From NCBI RefSeq assembly GCF_014859565.1, contig NZ_JACUUA010000143.1, positions 1-8,381 on the forward strand: a stretch of DNA of 8,381 nucleotides, in the 5' to 3' direction. Source of the DNA: Marinospirillum sp. (GTDB lineage Bacteria; Pseudomonadota; Gammaproteobacteria; Pseudomonadales; Halomonadaceae). Below, piece after piece: positions 1-4,309 of this stretch. How positions within the stretch are numbered: the first letter of the stretch is position 1; each line of letters opens with the position of its first letter. Under the pieces are notes generated by a model. It did no database searches. It was not told the DNA's origin and worked only from the letters and a program-made list of their open reading frames with translations. Made by a program: the position numbers and the translations under genes.

Positions 1-54
1 GTGCCCGGAGCCGGAATCGAACCGGCATGACCGTTAGGTCGAGGGATTTTAAAT
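1..54 (-). repeat. attL: attL: left attachment repeat, 3' portion of a tRNA-Leu(UAA)-like gene
   Basis: Bases 1-41 are identical to 8341-8381, giving perfect direct repeats at both ends of the phage. Read on the minus strand they form a tRNA 3' half: a variable arm ACC-TAAC-GGT, a T-arm GCCGG-TTCGATT-CCGGC, acceptor strand TCCGGGC, discriminator A and the first C of CCA. Bases 42-54 extend the tRNA likeness into the 3' anticodon stem (TCCCT) and a loop TTTAAAA, giving anticodon UAA. After that the 5' stem strand no longer pairs properly, so the likeness stops in the anticodon arm. The GCCCGGA-type acceptor and the UAA loop agree with bacterial tRNA-Leu(UAA) as I know it from E. coli. The tRNA 5' half lies on the phage side here, so this copy is a non-functional 3' fragment. 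Confidence 0.88.
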
Positions 55-67
55 TCTCTGAATAGAT

Positions 68-81
68 TAACTTTGTCTAAC
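68..81 (+). promoter_or_regulatory. TAAC-N6-TAAC motif, copy 1 (near attL)
   Basis: The 14 bases are TAACTTTGTCTAAC, two TAAC half-sites ten bases apart, which puts them on the same face of the helix. The same pattern (consensus TAACYNNRTCTAAC) occurs at 129-142, 583-596 and 5932-5945. Its place 14 bases inside the attachment repeat suggests an arm-type site for the integrase or excisionase. The bound protein is an inference. Confidence 0.5.
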
Positions 82-89
82 TTTACCAA

Positions 90-128
90 GATAAACAAAG
101 GCTTAGCGTTTAACAAAGCCTTTTTATC
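90..128. terminator. Hairpin terminator, probably bidirectional
   Basis: An 8-bp stem AAAGGCTT (97-104) pairs with AAGCCTTT (116-123) around an 11-base loop. On the plus strand a run of T (121-125) closes the stem and TTTTTATC follows. On the minus strand the stem is followed by TGTTTATC. Flanking GATAAA (90-95) and TTTATC (123-128) could lengthen the stem with a small bulge. It lies about 100 bases beyond the leftward repressor gene, so it could end that transcript before it enters the host tRNA, and shield the phage from host transcription coming the other way. Confidence 0.6.
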
Positions 129-142
129 TAACCCTGTCTAAC
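129..142 (+). promoter_or_regulatory. TAAC-N6-TAAC motif, copy 2 (near attL)
   Basis: The sequence is TAACCCTGTCTAAC, the second copy of the motif in the left arm, 61 bases after the first and preceded by TC, so each half-site here reads TCTAAC. Copies 1 and 2 share the central GTC; the two distant copies have ATC instead. Probably a binding site for the recombination machinery. Confidence 0.5.
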
Positions 143-148
143 TGCTGC

Positions 149-166
149 GTGGTCATTATGTGGCAT
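149..166 (+). promoter_or_regulatory. GTGGTCA-N4-GTGG element, left arm
   Basis: GTGGTCATTATGTGG (149-163) matches GTGGTCATAATGTGG at 8262-8276 in 14 of 15 bases, in the same orientation. Both copies contain two GTGG(T)CA units 11 bases apart. Being placed inside both attachment repeats, they fit arm-type sites bound by the integrase amino-terminal domain, or excisionase or host-factor sites. Their function is inferred from position only. Confidence 0.5.
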
Positions 167-228
167 TAAAGCCCTAATAATTTTTTATTGCCTTCCACCC
201 TGGAACCATAGTTCGGCAACTCTGGCCG

Positions 229-507
229 CTACTCGGTATCCGTCCCTGTTTTCTTCAACGTCTCTCGGATTCCTTCAACTTCCGGGCTTATCTGTCCCTG
301 TTCGGGCATCGTTTCGCCTGTCATTAACCACCAGCGTAATTCTGGAAAAACCCTTCCTAGTGCATCCAGCTCATCAAGTGAGCAGCGTGCTTTTCCTCTC
401 TTTATGTTGTTCCACCTGTCTTCTTTTATTCCCGTCTTTCTTTCCAGTCCCCTTGCTCCGTGCTTTTCAATTAACCATAAAACTCTATCAGATGTTGCAT
501 TGCTCAT
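229..507 (-). CDS. Phage repressor, Cro/CI-like helix-turn-helix protein (Pf4r-type)
   Basis: A 92-residue protein, the only leftward gene. Its central part (about residues 17-60) reads as a compact helix-turn-helix domain: RGLERKTGIKEDRWNNIKRG supplies the two recognition helices, and SLDELDALGRVFPELRWWLMTG is the usual end of this fold in phage and Pseudomonas-type regulators. A short acidic tail (PEQGQISPEVEGIRE) follows, with no protease-like domain, so it is not a LexA/CI self-cleaving repressor. It is transcribed divergently from the excisionase-like gene, the same arrangement as the immunity repressor in Pf prophages. It probably holds the phage in lysogeny by binding the 14-base repeats at 514-596, which also run up to its own start. 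The Shine-Dalgarno signal is weak (a GAG within CTATGAGTATTC), so expression may be low. DNA-binding role confident; immunity role inferred from position. Confidence 0.8.
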   Translation of the reverse strand: MSNATSDRVLWLIEKHGARGLERKTGIKEDRWNNIKRGKARCSLDELDALGRVFPELRWWLMTGETMPEQGQISPEVEGIRETLKKTGTDTE

Positions 508-531
508 AGTGAATACTCATAGATTGTACTC

Positions 532-560
532 TTTACAAGATACTCTGTAGCCGGTACTAT
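532..560 (+). promoter_or_regulatory. Candidate rightward sigma70 promoter for the early genes
   Basis: TTTACA (532-537) is one base from the -35 consensus. It is followed by a 17-base spacer and TACTAT (555-560), which matches four of six -10 positions. Transcription would start near 567, about 60 bases before the excisionase-like gene. Both hexamers are inside the 14-base repeat array, as expected for a repressed promoter. On the opposite strand TACAAT (523-528) is a possible -10 for the repressor gene, with only a poor -35. Confidence 0.4.
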
Positions 561-582
561 TTACCATGTAGTCAGTAACACG

Positions 583-596
583 TAACTACATCTAAC
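583..596 (+). promoter_or_regulatory. TAAC-N6-TAAC motif, copy 3 (switch region)
   Basis: TAACTACATCTAAC differs by one base from the copy before the replication gene at 5932-5945. An extra TAAC lies at 576-579. It sits 30 bases before the excisionase-like start and forms the last unit of the 14-base repeat array, so one protein could recognise both patterns. Confidence 0.5.
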
Positions 597-626
597 TATC
601 AACCCATTCTAGCAAGGTAAACAGCT

Positions 627-866
627 ATGAACCAGTTGCCCGAAAACCAGCAGCAACCCATGCCAGACTTTTCAGTCCTGCGGCATACAGCCATAACCCC
701 ATTGGTCAGTCGTGAAAAATTCGCTGAGTTGGTCGGAATCGAACCCGGTGTAGTCCTTGGATGGTGTAACAAGGGTTATCTTCCGACTGTCCCTATGGGT
801 CGCCACTCTCTCGTTAATCTTGCGAAGCTCTCCCAACAGTGTTTAGAACATGGAGGTGCTGTATGA
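627..866 (+). CDS. Excisionase-like winged-helix protein (XisF4-type)
   Basis: A 79-residue protein whose second half reads as a MerR/excisionase-type winged helix-turn-helix: VSREKFAELVGIEPGVVLGW (residues 27-46) forms the two helices and GYLPTVPMGRHSLVNLAKL (50-68) the wing and final helix. The first 25 residues are polar, Q- and P-rich. In Pf4 a small protein of this class at the same place, opposite the repressor gene, promotes prophage excision and also regulates transcription in the switch region. The same double job is inferred here; the TAAC-N6-TAAC sites both at attL and just upstream of this gene would suit it. A ribosome site AAGG at 614-617 is nine bases before the ATG. The stop overlaps the next start (ATGA), pointing to translational coupling. 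Winged-helix class is confident; which DNA it binds is not known. Confidence 0.72.
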   Translation: MNQLPENQQQPMPDFSVLRHTAITPLVSREKFAELVGIEPGVVLGWCNKGYLPTVPMGRHSLVNLAKLSQQCLEHGGAV

Positions 867-1432
867 ATACTAAGGTCCGCTTCTATCAAGGTCTGGACTA
901 CCTGCTTTCCCATGTTGACGGTTTTGGTGTTAATAAAACTCAGGTTTCAGGTGAAAACGGAGCCACTTTAGTTAATATCTGTCATATCGAAACTGAGATT
1001 TTACTTTCATTTGATGATTCTATATGTCCGGCTGTATGGTCTTACCATGTTGGTGATGTTAGTTCAGAGCCTAAGCAATTTTTAACTGTTCAGGATTTGG
1101 CTTTATTTATCTGCAATTATCACGGCCTTGATTTTGTTTTTACCGGCTCTGTTTTTGAAGATGTTGGTGCGCAGTTAGTCGATTATCCTTTTAAGTTAGT
1201 TGATGAAGATTCGGGCGTTAAAACTACACGTTTAGTATTTAGTCCTTCGCTTCAACAATATTTGCTTAGGCGTATGCCGCTTAGACAGCGTCAGCGCGTT
1301 TTAAGTTATCCGCATCTCAGTTCTTTTATTCGTAAAAGGATTGAAAGGCTTAATAAAATTGCCGCTTCACGTCCACCGGTTAGTTCATCTAACTGGCGGG
1401 ATCATGTTTATGGAAAAGGTGCCAGCTCATGA
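863..1432 (+). CDS. Hypothetical protein, 189 residues, early operon
   Basis: I do not recognise this protein. The ATG at 863 is chosen over an in-frame ATG at 839 because a strong ribosome site GGAGGTG lies at 852-858 and the start overlaps the upstream stop as ATGA; starting at 839 would give a cysteine-rich leader with no such signal. The first 120 residues look like a mixed alpha/beta globular domain rich in hydrophobic and acidic residues. The rest (about 130-189) is strongly basic, with LLRRMPLRQRQRVLSYPHL and FIRKRIERLNKI, suggesting contact with nucleic acid. No signal peptide or membrane segment. Third codon positions are heavily T- and A-ending (gttgatgaagattcg style), more so than in the rep and int genes, which may mark a separate origin. 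It ends in an ATGA overlap with the next gene. By place it corresponds to the variable early genes between excisionase and ssDNA-binding protein in Pf phages. Confidence 0.75.
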   Translation: MNTKVRFYQGLDYLLSHVDGFGVNKTQVSGENGATLVNICHIETEILLSFDDSICPAVWSYHVGDVSSEPKQFLTVQDLALFICNYHGLDFVFTGSVFEDVGAQLVDYPFKLVDEDSGVKTTRLVFSPSLQQYLLRRMPLRQRQRVLSYPHLSSFIRKRIERLNKIAASRPPVSSSNWRDHVYGKGASS

Positions 1433-1617
1433 CCAGAAACCTTTTAAAACCCATGCGAATTGCTCTCCCGATAGAGCGTTATAGCGATTTAATGCGAATT
1501 GCCGCTGATCATCAGTGTTCTATCAATCAAATGGGCGAAAAAATCATTCTGGGTTATATCGCCCAGCAGCAAAAACGCGCTGCTGTTTCTGAAACCGCTA
1601 CTTCTGGTGCCAGCTGA
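1429..1617 (+). CDS. Small ribbon-helix-helix (Arc/CopG)-like protein
   Basis: A 62-residue protein whose pattern fits the ribbon-helix-helix fold: a short strand MRIALP (residues 9-14), helix A IERYSDLMRIAADHQ (15-29) and helix B starting SINQMGEKIILGYIAQQQ (32-49), with a polar, alanine- and serine-rich tail. Proteins of this fold bind DNA as dimers through the strand, here presenting R10 and neighbouring residues. It overlaps the upstream gene by four bases (ATGA), so it is the third member of a coupled early cluster. It may regulate the phage's own transcription or copy number. Its stop abuts the hairpin-rich region, making that region a possible target. The fold is a pattern-level call and the target is unknown. 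Confidence 0.65.
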   Translation: MTRNLLKPMRIALPIERYSDLMRIAADHQCSINQMGEKIILGYIAQQQKRAAVSETATSGAS

Positions 1618-1656
1618 ATGTTTATTACCTGCCCGTCACCCGTCGCCTGGTCGCGT

Positions 1657-1749
1657 AGCACTTCGGGCACCACCAGAGACGCGGCGCAAGGCTGCGTATG
1701 CACCCTTGCGGCTTGGCCTTGCGCCGCGTCTCTGGTTGGTGCCAGTGCT
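1657..1749. repeat. 93-base stem-loop with a near-perfect ~27-bp arm
   Basis: Bases 1666-1692 pair with 1716-1743: GGCACCA, then CCAGAGACGCGGCGCAAGGC, match in full with only one extra base in the right arm. After a three-base bulge (1663-1665) six more pairs form (AGCACT 1657-1662 with AGTGCT 1744-1749). The 23-base loop (1693-1715) contains TGCGTATGCA, which can fold on itself. It has no T-run, so it is not a normal terminator. A duplex of this length in single-stranded phage DNA fits a packaging signal or a complementary-strand priming structure. Confidence 0.85.
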
Positions 1750-1766
1750 CAACAAGCGACAACGGC

Positions 1767-1794
1767 GGCAGGTGTCGGAGCAGGAACACCTGCC
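1767..1794. repeat. Stem-loop, 9 bp
   Basis: GGCAGGTGT (1767-1775) pairs with ACACCTGCC (1786-1794) around a ten-base loop CGGAGCAGGA. It lies 17 bases after the long hairpin and has no T-run. Probably part of the same single-strand DNA structure. Confidence 0.7.
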
Positions 1795-1860
1795 CCGAGC
1801 CCAGAGCAGGGAGCGGGTGGTTTTGGGTTTTCCGCGTTAGGGATTGAAGGGGCATGTTCA

Positions 1861-1882
1861 CAGCGCAAGCTTTTCAGCGCTG
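1861..1882. repeat. Stem-loop, 6 bp
   Basis: CAGCGC (1861-1866) pairs with GCGCTG (1877-1882) around a ten-base loop AAGCTTTTCA. A T-run lies in the loop, not after the stem, so termination is unlikely. It may be one element of the origin region. Confidence 0.5.
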
Positions 1883-1975
1883 GGAATGAGCGTCTAGCGA
1901 ACCCCGGAAAGCCCGGCGGCTCTGCCGTAACGCCCAAAAGATTTTGACCTTTACAGACTTTAAGGAATTAAAACC

Positions 1976-2347
1976 ATGTTGAATTTTGACGCTGTAGATT
2001 TAACCCAAAAAACAAAGGCTTATGTTGCTTCTGTATCCCGTTACTCAATGGACGGAAATGAAGGTTGTAATGTTTTTTGGGTGCAAGCTGCTGACACTAA
2101 AGCAGAAAACCGCATTGGCTGGGAGATTATGAAGTCCTCCGCTGAAATGGATCTGTTTGATGAGTTCCGCCGTATTGATGATGGTAATTGGCCAAAACTG
2201 ATGGAATTTGAATACACCCACAAAGCAATGGGTGGCGGCAAGGCAGGGTTCCATATTGTCAGCTTTGAGCTTGTGGAACAAAAGGCTAAACCTGCCACCT
2301 CTGCACCTGCTGACAAAACCCAGCAGAACAGCCAGAACAAAGGTTAA
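1976..2347 (+). CDS. Single-stranded DNA-binding protein (gene V-type)
   Basis: A 123-residue soluble protein in the position of the ssDNA-binding gene of Pf phages: after the intergenic region and ahead of the small coat genes. In filamentous phages this protein coats newly made plus strands, stops their conversion to double strand and carries them to the membrane assembly site, where coat proteins replace it. The body (residues 1-102) has the strand-rich, aromatic pattern expected of an OB-type fold, with KAYVASVSRYSMDG, NVFWVQAAD, MEFEYTHKAMGGGKAGFHIV and FELVEQ. The last 20 residues are a disordered K/Q/T/A/N-rich tail, common in such proteins. The ribosome site AAGGA is nine bases before the ATG. 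The call rests on place, size and general pattern, not on a clear motif, so a different early DNA-binding role is possible. Confidence 0.65.
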   Translation: MLNFDAVDLTQKTKAYVASVSRYSMDGNEGCNVFWVQAADTKAENRIGWEIMKSSAEMDLFDEFRRIDDGNWPKLMEFEYTHKAMGGGKAGFHIVSFELVEQKAKPATSAPADKTQQNSQNKG

Positions 2348-2359
2348 GGAAAATTCGTT

Positions 2360-2572
2360 ATGACTGCTGTAACCCACGTTTGCACTGAATGGCACCAGAA
2401 CAGCAATGGCTGGTATCTCTGTTCCCAGCTTACTGAGGCATCAGCAGTTATAGCACCCGGTTTGGAACCGCTGGCTTTAGCGGCTCCATTTTCAGCAGGC
2501 TTTGGCCTGGTACTCGTGTCGGCTGCTGCGGGTGCAGCAATCGGCTTAATCATCCGGTTCGTAAGAACCTAA
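2360..2572 (+). CDS. Small one-span membrane protein, candidate minor coat protein
   Basis: A 70-residue protein with a polar amino end holding two cysteines (C8 and C21, in VCTEW and WYLCSQL) and four aromatic residues nearby. A hydrophobic segment rich in Ala and Gly follows at about residues 47-68 (AGFGLVLVSAAAGAAIGLII), ending in a basic RFVRT tail. There is no classical signal peptide, since the hydrophobic stretch is at the carboxyl end. In Ff phages the genes between ssDNA-binding protein and major coat are the minor tip proteins VII and IX, so a tip role is a reasonable inference. A chaperone or membrane helper role is also possible. Ribosome site AAGGA at 2346-2350. It lies 12 bases after the ssDNA-binding gene and 21 before the coat gene, as part of one run. 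Confidence 0.65.
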   Translation: MTAVTHVCTEWHQNSNGWYLCSQLTEASAVIAPGLEPLALAAPFSAGFGLVLVSAAAGAAIGLIIRFVRT

Positions 2573-2593
2573 ACAACCAAGAAGGTGAACATT

Positions 2594-2731
2594 ATGGATT
2601 ATGCAACTCTGACCGGCTCTGTGGATTTCTCCGGCGTTTTGACTGCCGGTGCTGCTGTAGGCGCTGCCGTAATCGGCGTTTATGTGGCAATCAAGGGTTA
2701 TCAGCTCGTTAAGTCCTTCGTTACTAAGTAA
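2594..2731 (+). CDS. Major coat protein (pVIII-type), 45 residues without signal peptide
   Basis: The sequence begins MDYATLTGSVDFSG, a short amphipathic, mildly acidic amino end. A hydrophobic helix follows at about residues 15-33 (VLTAGAAVGAAVIGVYVAI), then a basic carboxyl end KGYQLVKSFVTK with three lysines. This is the standard inovirus major coat layout: acidic outside, membrane-spanning middle, positive end facing the DNA. Length matches a mature coat protein (Pf1 46, Pf3 44 residues), and no leader of about 20-40 residues precedes it, so it would be made in mature form like Pf3 coat, which uses YidC for insertion. A good ribosome site AAGGTG lies six bases before the ATG. A terminator follows 14 bases after the stop, as after gene VIII in Ff, which favours high expression of this gene over those beyond. 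Confidence 0.88.
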   Translation: MDYATLTGSVDFSGVLTAGAAVGAAVIGVYVAIKGYQLVKSFVTK

Positions 2732-2745
2732 TAGAAGGCGCAAAA

Positions 2746-2785
2746 AGAAAGCCCTGCCGGTTCAGTAGGTCGCGCAGGGCTTTCT
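2746..2785. terminator. Rho-independent terminator after the major coat gene
   Basis: AGAAAGCCCTGC (2746-2757) pairs without mismatch with GCAGGGCTTTCT (2774-2785) around a 16-base loop. On the plus strand the GC part of the stem is followed by TTTCTGTTAT. On the minus strand it is followed by five T's (complement of 2742-2746), so it may work both ways. In Ff phages the central terminator sits at the same place and limits transcription of the pIII gene. Confidence 0.85.
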
Positions 2786-2822
2786 GTTATCAGTACAACA
2801 GAAAACAAAAGGAGTCTTCACA

Positions 2823-2900
2823 ATGCTAGATTTGAATACCGTAATGTTAATGATAGGCGCAATCTGCGGCTTTGCTTTTACAAGCATGTGGAGATTTTAA
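2823..2900 (+). CDS. 25-residue hydrophobic microprotein, candidate minor coat protein (VII/IX-like)
   Basis: A very short reading frame, MLDLNTVMLMIGAICGFAFT then SMWRF, with a strong ribosome site (AAAAGGAG, 2807-2814) eight bases before its ATG. It fills the space between the coat terminator and the adsorption-protein gene. It is a single hydrophobic helix with an acidic residue near the amino end and arginine near the carboxyl end, the orientation expected of a filamentous coat protein. Ff pVII and pIX are 33 and 32 residues, so this would be a small member of that type. Its last codons contain the ribosome site GGAG (2890-2893) of the next gene, so the two are probably coupled. Standard gene finders would miss it. 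Alternatively it may be only a leader peptide that tunes expression of the next gene. Confidence 0.62.
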   Translation: MLDLNTVMLMIGAICGFAFTSMWRF

Positions 2901-2902
2901 TT

Positions 2903-4300
2903 ATGAAATTAAAGATATATTCGATTCTTTTTTTATTTTTTTGTTTTTCGCCTTACGTTTATTCTTCGACTTGCCCCGTACCAGTCGAGGTTGTGTATGG
3001 AACGGGTAACGCTACTACTTTATGCCATAGTTATACTGGTGACTGTGCACCTCCTAGCCCTAGTTTTCAACCCTCAGACAGTTACGGCTCAACTTGGATA
3101 CTTTACGCCTTATCATCTAGTTGGTCGGGCGGCGGAACCTATAAAACGGATCATTCTGGACCACAGTACACATATAAGGATTTTTCAGTTCCAACAGTTA
3201 CATATTATTTTAGAAATTCCTCTGATAGAAGTTATGCGTGGAATAATAAAGATACTTGTCCTCCTGAACCTCAGCTTAATCCACCTAAAACAGACGAAGA
3301 ATGTTCTTCTGAGTTTTCAGGTTCAGGTACTTATACCCTTAGCCTTCTTGAATCTTCAAGTTCTTTCGAGTCAATGGGTTGTAAGATTTCGAAGTCTAAT
3401 GACATTGTAATGTGCATACCTAACCCTGACGGCACAACAAAAGATTGCACCAGTGAATGGGTCGCTGAATCCACTGGTGAAGAATATGATCCTGATCCAC
3501 CTGAAGGAACAATAAATTTTGTTCCTTTTCCTGATCCTGAGCCGGAACCTGATCCGACAGAACCCACTGATCCTACATACCCGACTGATCCGACTGATCC
3601 CGGTGCCGGTGGTGATTCCGGTGGTGATAGTGGTACCGGCTCCGGTGGCGGTGGTGGTGGCGGTGGTGGTGGTGGTGGTGGTGGTGGTGCTACTCCCACT
3701 GATCCAGAAGATCCAACAGAACCCACTGATCCAGAAGATCCAACAGAACCCACTGATCCAGCTGATCCAGCTGATCCCGGTACTGGCGGCGGTGAAGGTG
3801 GCGGTGAAGGTGGCGGTGATGGTGGCACAATCTCGTTTCCCGGCGATTTTGGCGATGGTGATGGTGATGGTGAAGGCACTGGAGACGGTGAAGACACTGG
3901 AGGCGGTGAAGGCACTGGAGGCGGTGAAGGCACTGGAGACGGTGAAGGCAATGGAGACGGTGAAGGCACTGGAGACGGTGAAGGTGATGGTGACGGTGAT
4001 GGATACGGCCAGCCGGGTGATGGTACTGGATTTGGCTTAGAAGATCATGAGGCAAGAACAGTTAAAGAGGTCATTGATGAGTATTGGGTAAGGATTGCAG
4101 AAGCTCCCGTTTTTAATCCTAGTATAGGGCTGAATGTATCAACGTCCAGTTGCCCGACTTTTAATCTGTCCATGGGTATTTGGGGTAATCATACTTTGGA
4201 TCAGCATTGTTCCCTTTTGAGTCAGTATGAAAGTTTGATCTCTGCAATTTTTTTGTTTGGTTTTGCCTTTCTGGCTATCAGGATTGTCTTGTCTGCATAG
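2903..4300 (+). CDS. pIII-like adsorption protein (TspB/CoaA-type) with low-complexity linkers
   Basis: A 465-residue exported minor coat protein, probably the virion tip that binds the host pilus and envelope. The ATG at 2903 is chosen over the GTG at 2888: GGAG lies nine bases before it and it gives a clean signal peptide (KLK, then a hydrophobic run, cleavage near residue 22 after YSS). Residues 23-190 form an amino domain with eight cysteines (C24, C41, C48, C119, C134, C160, C171, C182), probably four disulfides. Residues about 197-370 are linkers: PDPEPEPDPTEP, TDP repeats, fifteen glycines (248-262), TDPEDPTEP twice, then Gly-Glu/Asp repeats. Residues about 380-465 form the carboxyl domain, with two cysteines (C417, C436) and a last membrane span (about 442-465). 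Signal, receptor domain, glycine-rich linkers and carboxyl anchor is the pIII plan; the proline-rich repeats and CP...W...C end resemble the TspB family. Receptor specificity cannot be read from sequence. Confidence 0.82.
   Translation: MKLKIYSILFLFFCFSPYVYSSTCPVPVEVVYGTGNATTLCHSYTGDCAPPSPSFQPSDSYGSTWILYALSSSWSGGGTYKTDHSGPQYTYKDFSVPTVTYYFRNSSDRSYAWNNKDTCPPEPQLNPPKTDEECSSEFSGSGTYTLSLLESSSSFESMGCKISKSNDIVMCIPNPDGTTKDCTSEWVAESTGEEYDPDPPEGTINFVPFPDPEPEPDPTEPTDPTYPTDPTDPGAGGDSGGDSGTGSGGGGGGGGGGGGGGGATPTDPEDPTEPTDPEDPTEPTDPADPADPGTGGGEGGGEGGGDGGTISFPGDFGDGDGDGEGTGDGEDTGGGEGTGGGEGTGDGEGNGDGEGTGDGEGDGDGDGYGQPGDGTGFGLEDHEARTVKEVIDEYWVRIAEAPVFNPSIGLNVSTSSCPTFNLSMGIWGNHTLDQHCSLLSQYESLISAIFLFGFAFLAIRIVLSA
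3644..3688 (+). repeat. (GGT/GGC)15 trinucleotide tract, poly-glycine
   Basis: Fifteen glycine codons in a row, thirteen GGT and two GGC, inside the adsorption-protein gene. The last nine are an uninterrupted (GGT)9 tract. Slippage would change linker length by whole residues and keep the frame. Confidence 0.95.
3698..3760 (+). repeat. Tandem 27-base repeats encoding TDPEDPTEP
   Basis: Two identical 27-base units (3698-3724 and 3725-3751) are followed by nine bases of a third (3752-3760). They are in frame and encode a stiff, acidic proline-rich linker. Perfect DNA identity suggests recent duplication or frequent unequal exchange. Confidence 0.93.
3872..3979 (+). repeat. Six 18-base repeats encoding Gly-Glu/Asp-Gly units
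   Basis: Six near-identical 18-base units with consensus GAAGGCACTGGAGACGGT and few substitutions (GAC for GGC, AAT for ACT). They encode GEGTGD-type hexapeptides in the adsorption protein and are flanked by GATGGT runs (GDGDGDG). The result is a long, flexible, highly acidic linker. Confidence 0.9.
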
Positions 4301-4309
4301 GGGGTTATC

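Larger units (their letters stand above)
514..596. promoter_or_regulatory. Operator-like array of degenerate 14-base repeats between the divergent genes
   Basis: TACTC or near variants begin at 514, 527, 541, 555, 569 and 583, spaced 13, 14, 14, 14 and 14 bases. Units begin TACTCAT, TACTCTTTAC, TACTCTGTAG, TACTATTTAC, TAGTCAGTAA and TAACTACAT; the inner four also share TA at positions 8-9. The last two fit less well. The array spans the whole control region, covers the candidate rightward promoter and runs to within seven bases of the repressor start. It looks like a cooperative operator for the repressor, the excisionase-like protein or both. Confidence 0.5.
1618..1975. other. GC-rich, hairpin-dense intergenic region: probable packaging signal and/or replication origin
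   Basis: This 358-base stretch is clearly richer in G and C than the genes on either side and holds one very long stem-loop (1657-1749), two further clear ones (1767-1794 and 1861-1882) and a small one near 1914-1927 (CGGC/GCCG). Several overlapping frames stay open, but their composition follows the hairpins rather than any protein pattern, so I read it as non-coding. In filamentous phages an intergenic region with large hairpins carries the packaging signal and the origins for both strands. This is the only such region here. I do not see a known nick-site sequence, so the exact origin is not assigned. The last bases provide the ribosome site of the next gene (AAGGA, 1962-1966). Confidence 0.65.

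Noticed and set aside
839..862. Upstream in-frame ATG for the 189-residue early protein
   Set aside because: The ATG at 863 has GGAGGTG in front and an ATGA overlap with the previous stop; the upstream start would overlap the excisionase-like gene further and add an unlikely cysteine-rich leader.
1379..1393. GTTAGTTCATCTAAC, similar to the TAAC motif half
   Set aside because: It lies inside coding sequence (serine/asparagine codons) and lacks the TAAC-N6-TAAC direct arrangement.
1618..1947. A 109-codon open frame starting right after the stop at 1617 (TGAATG)
   Set aside because: Its composition is dictated by the hairpins, other frames in the same stretch are also open, no protein pattern is visible, and there is no ribosome site apart from possible coupling. 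Kept as non-coding.
1944..1972. Possible promoter TTGACC with a 17-base spacer before the ssDNA-binding gene
   Set aside because: The -10 candidate ATTAAA matches only three of six positions and transcription would start inside the coding region.
2888..2902. GTG start five codons upstream for the adsorption protein
   Set aside because: GGAG at 2890-2893 is correctly spaced for the ATG at 2903, and that start gives a better signal peptide.
3331..3969. Minus-strand frame encoding proline/serine repeats
   Set aside because: It is the complement of the Gly/Asp/Pro repeats in the adsorption gene; repeat codons lack stops in the opposite frame.
3698..3979. Regular repeats that could suggest a CRISPR array
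   Set aside because: Units are tandem, in frame, without unique spacers, and encode linker peptides.
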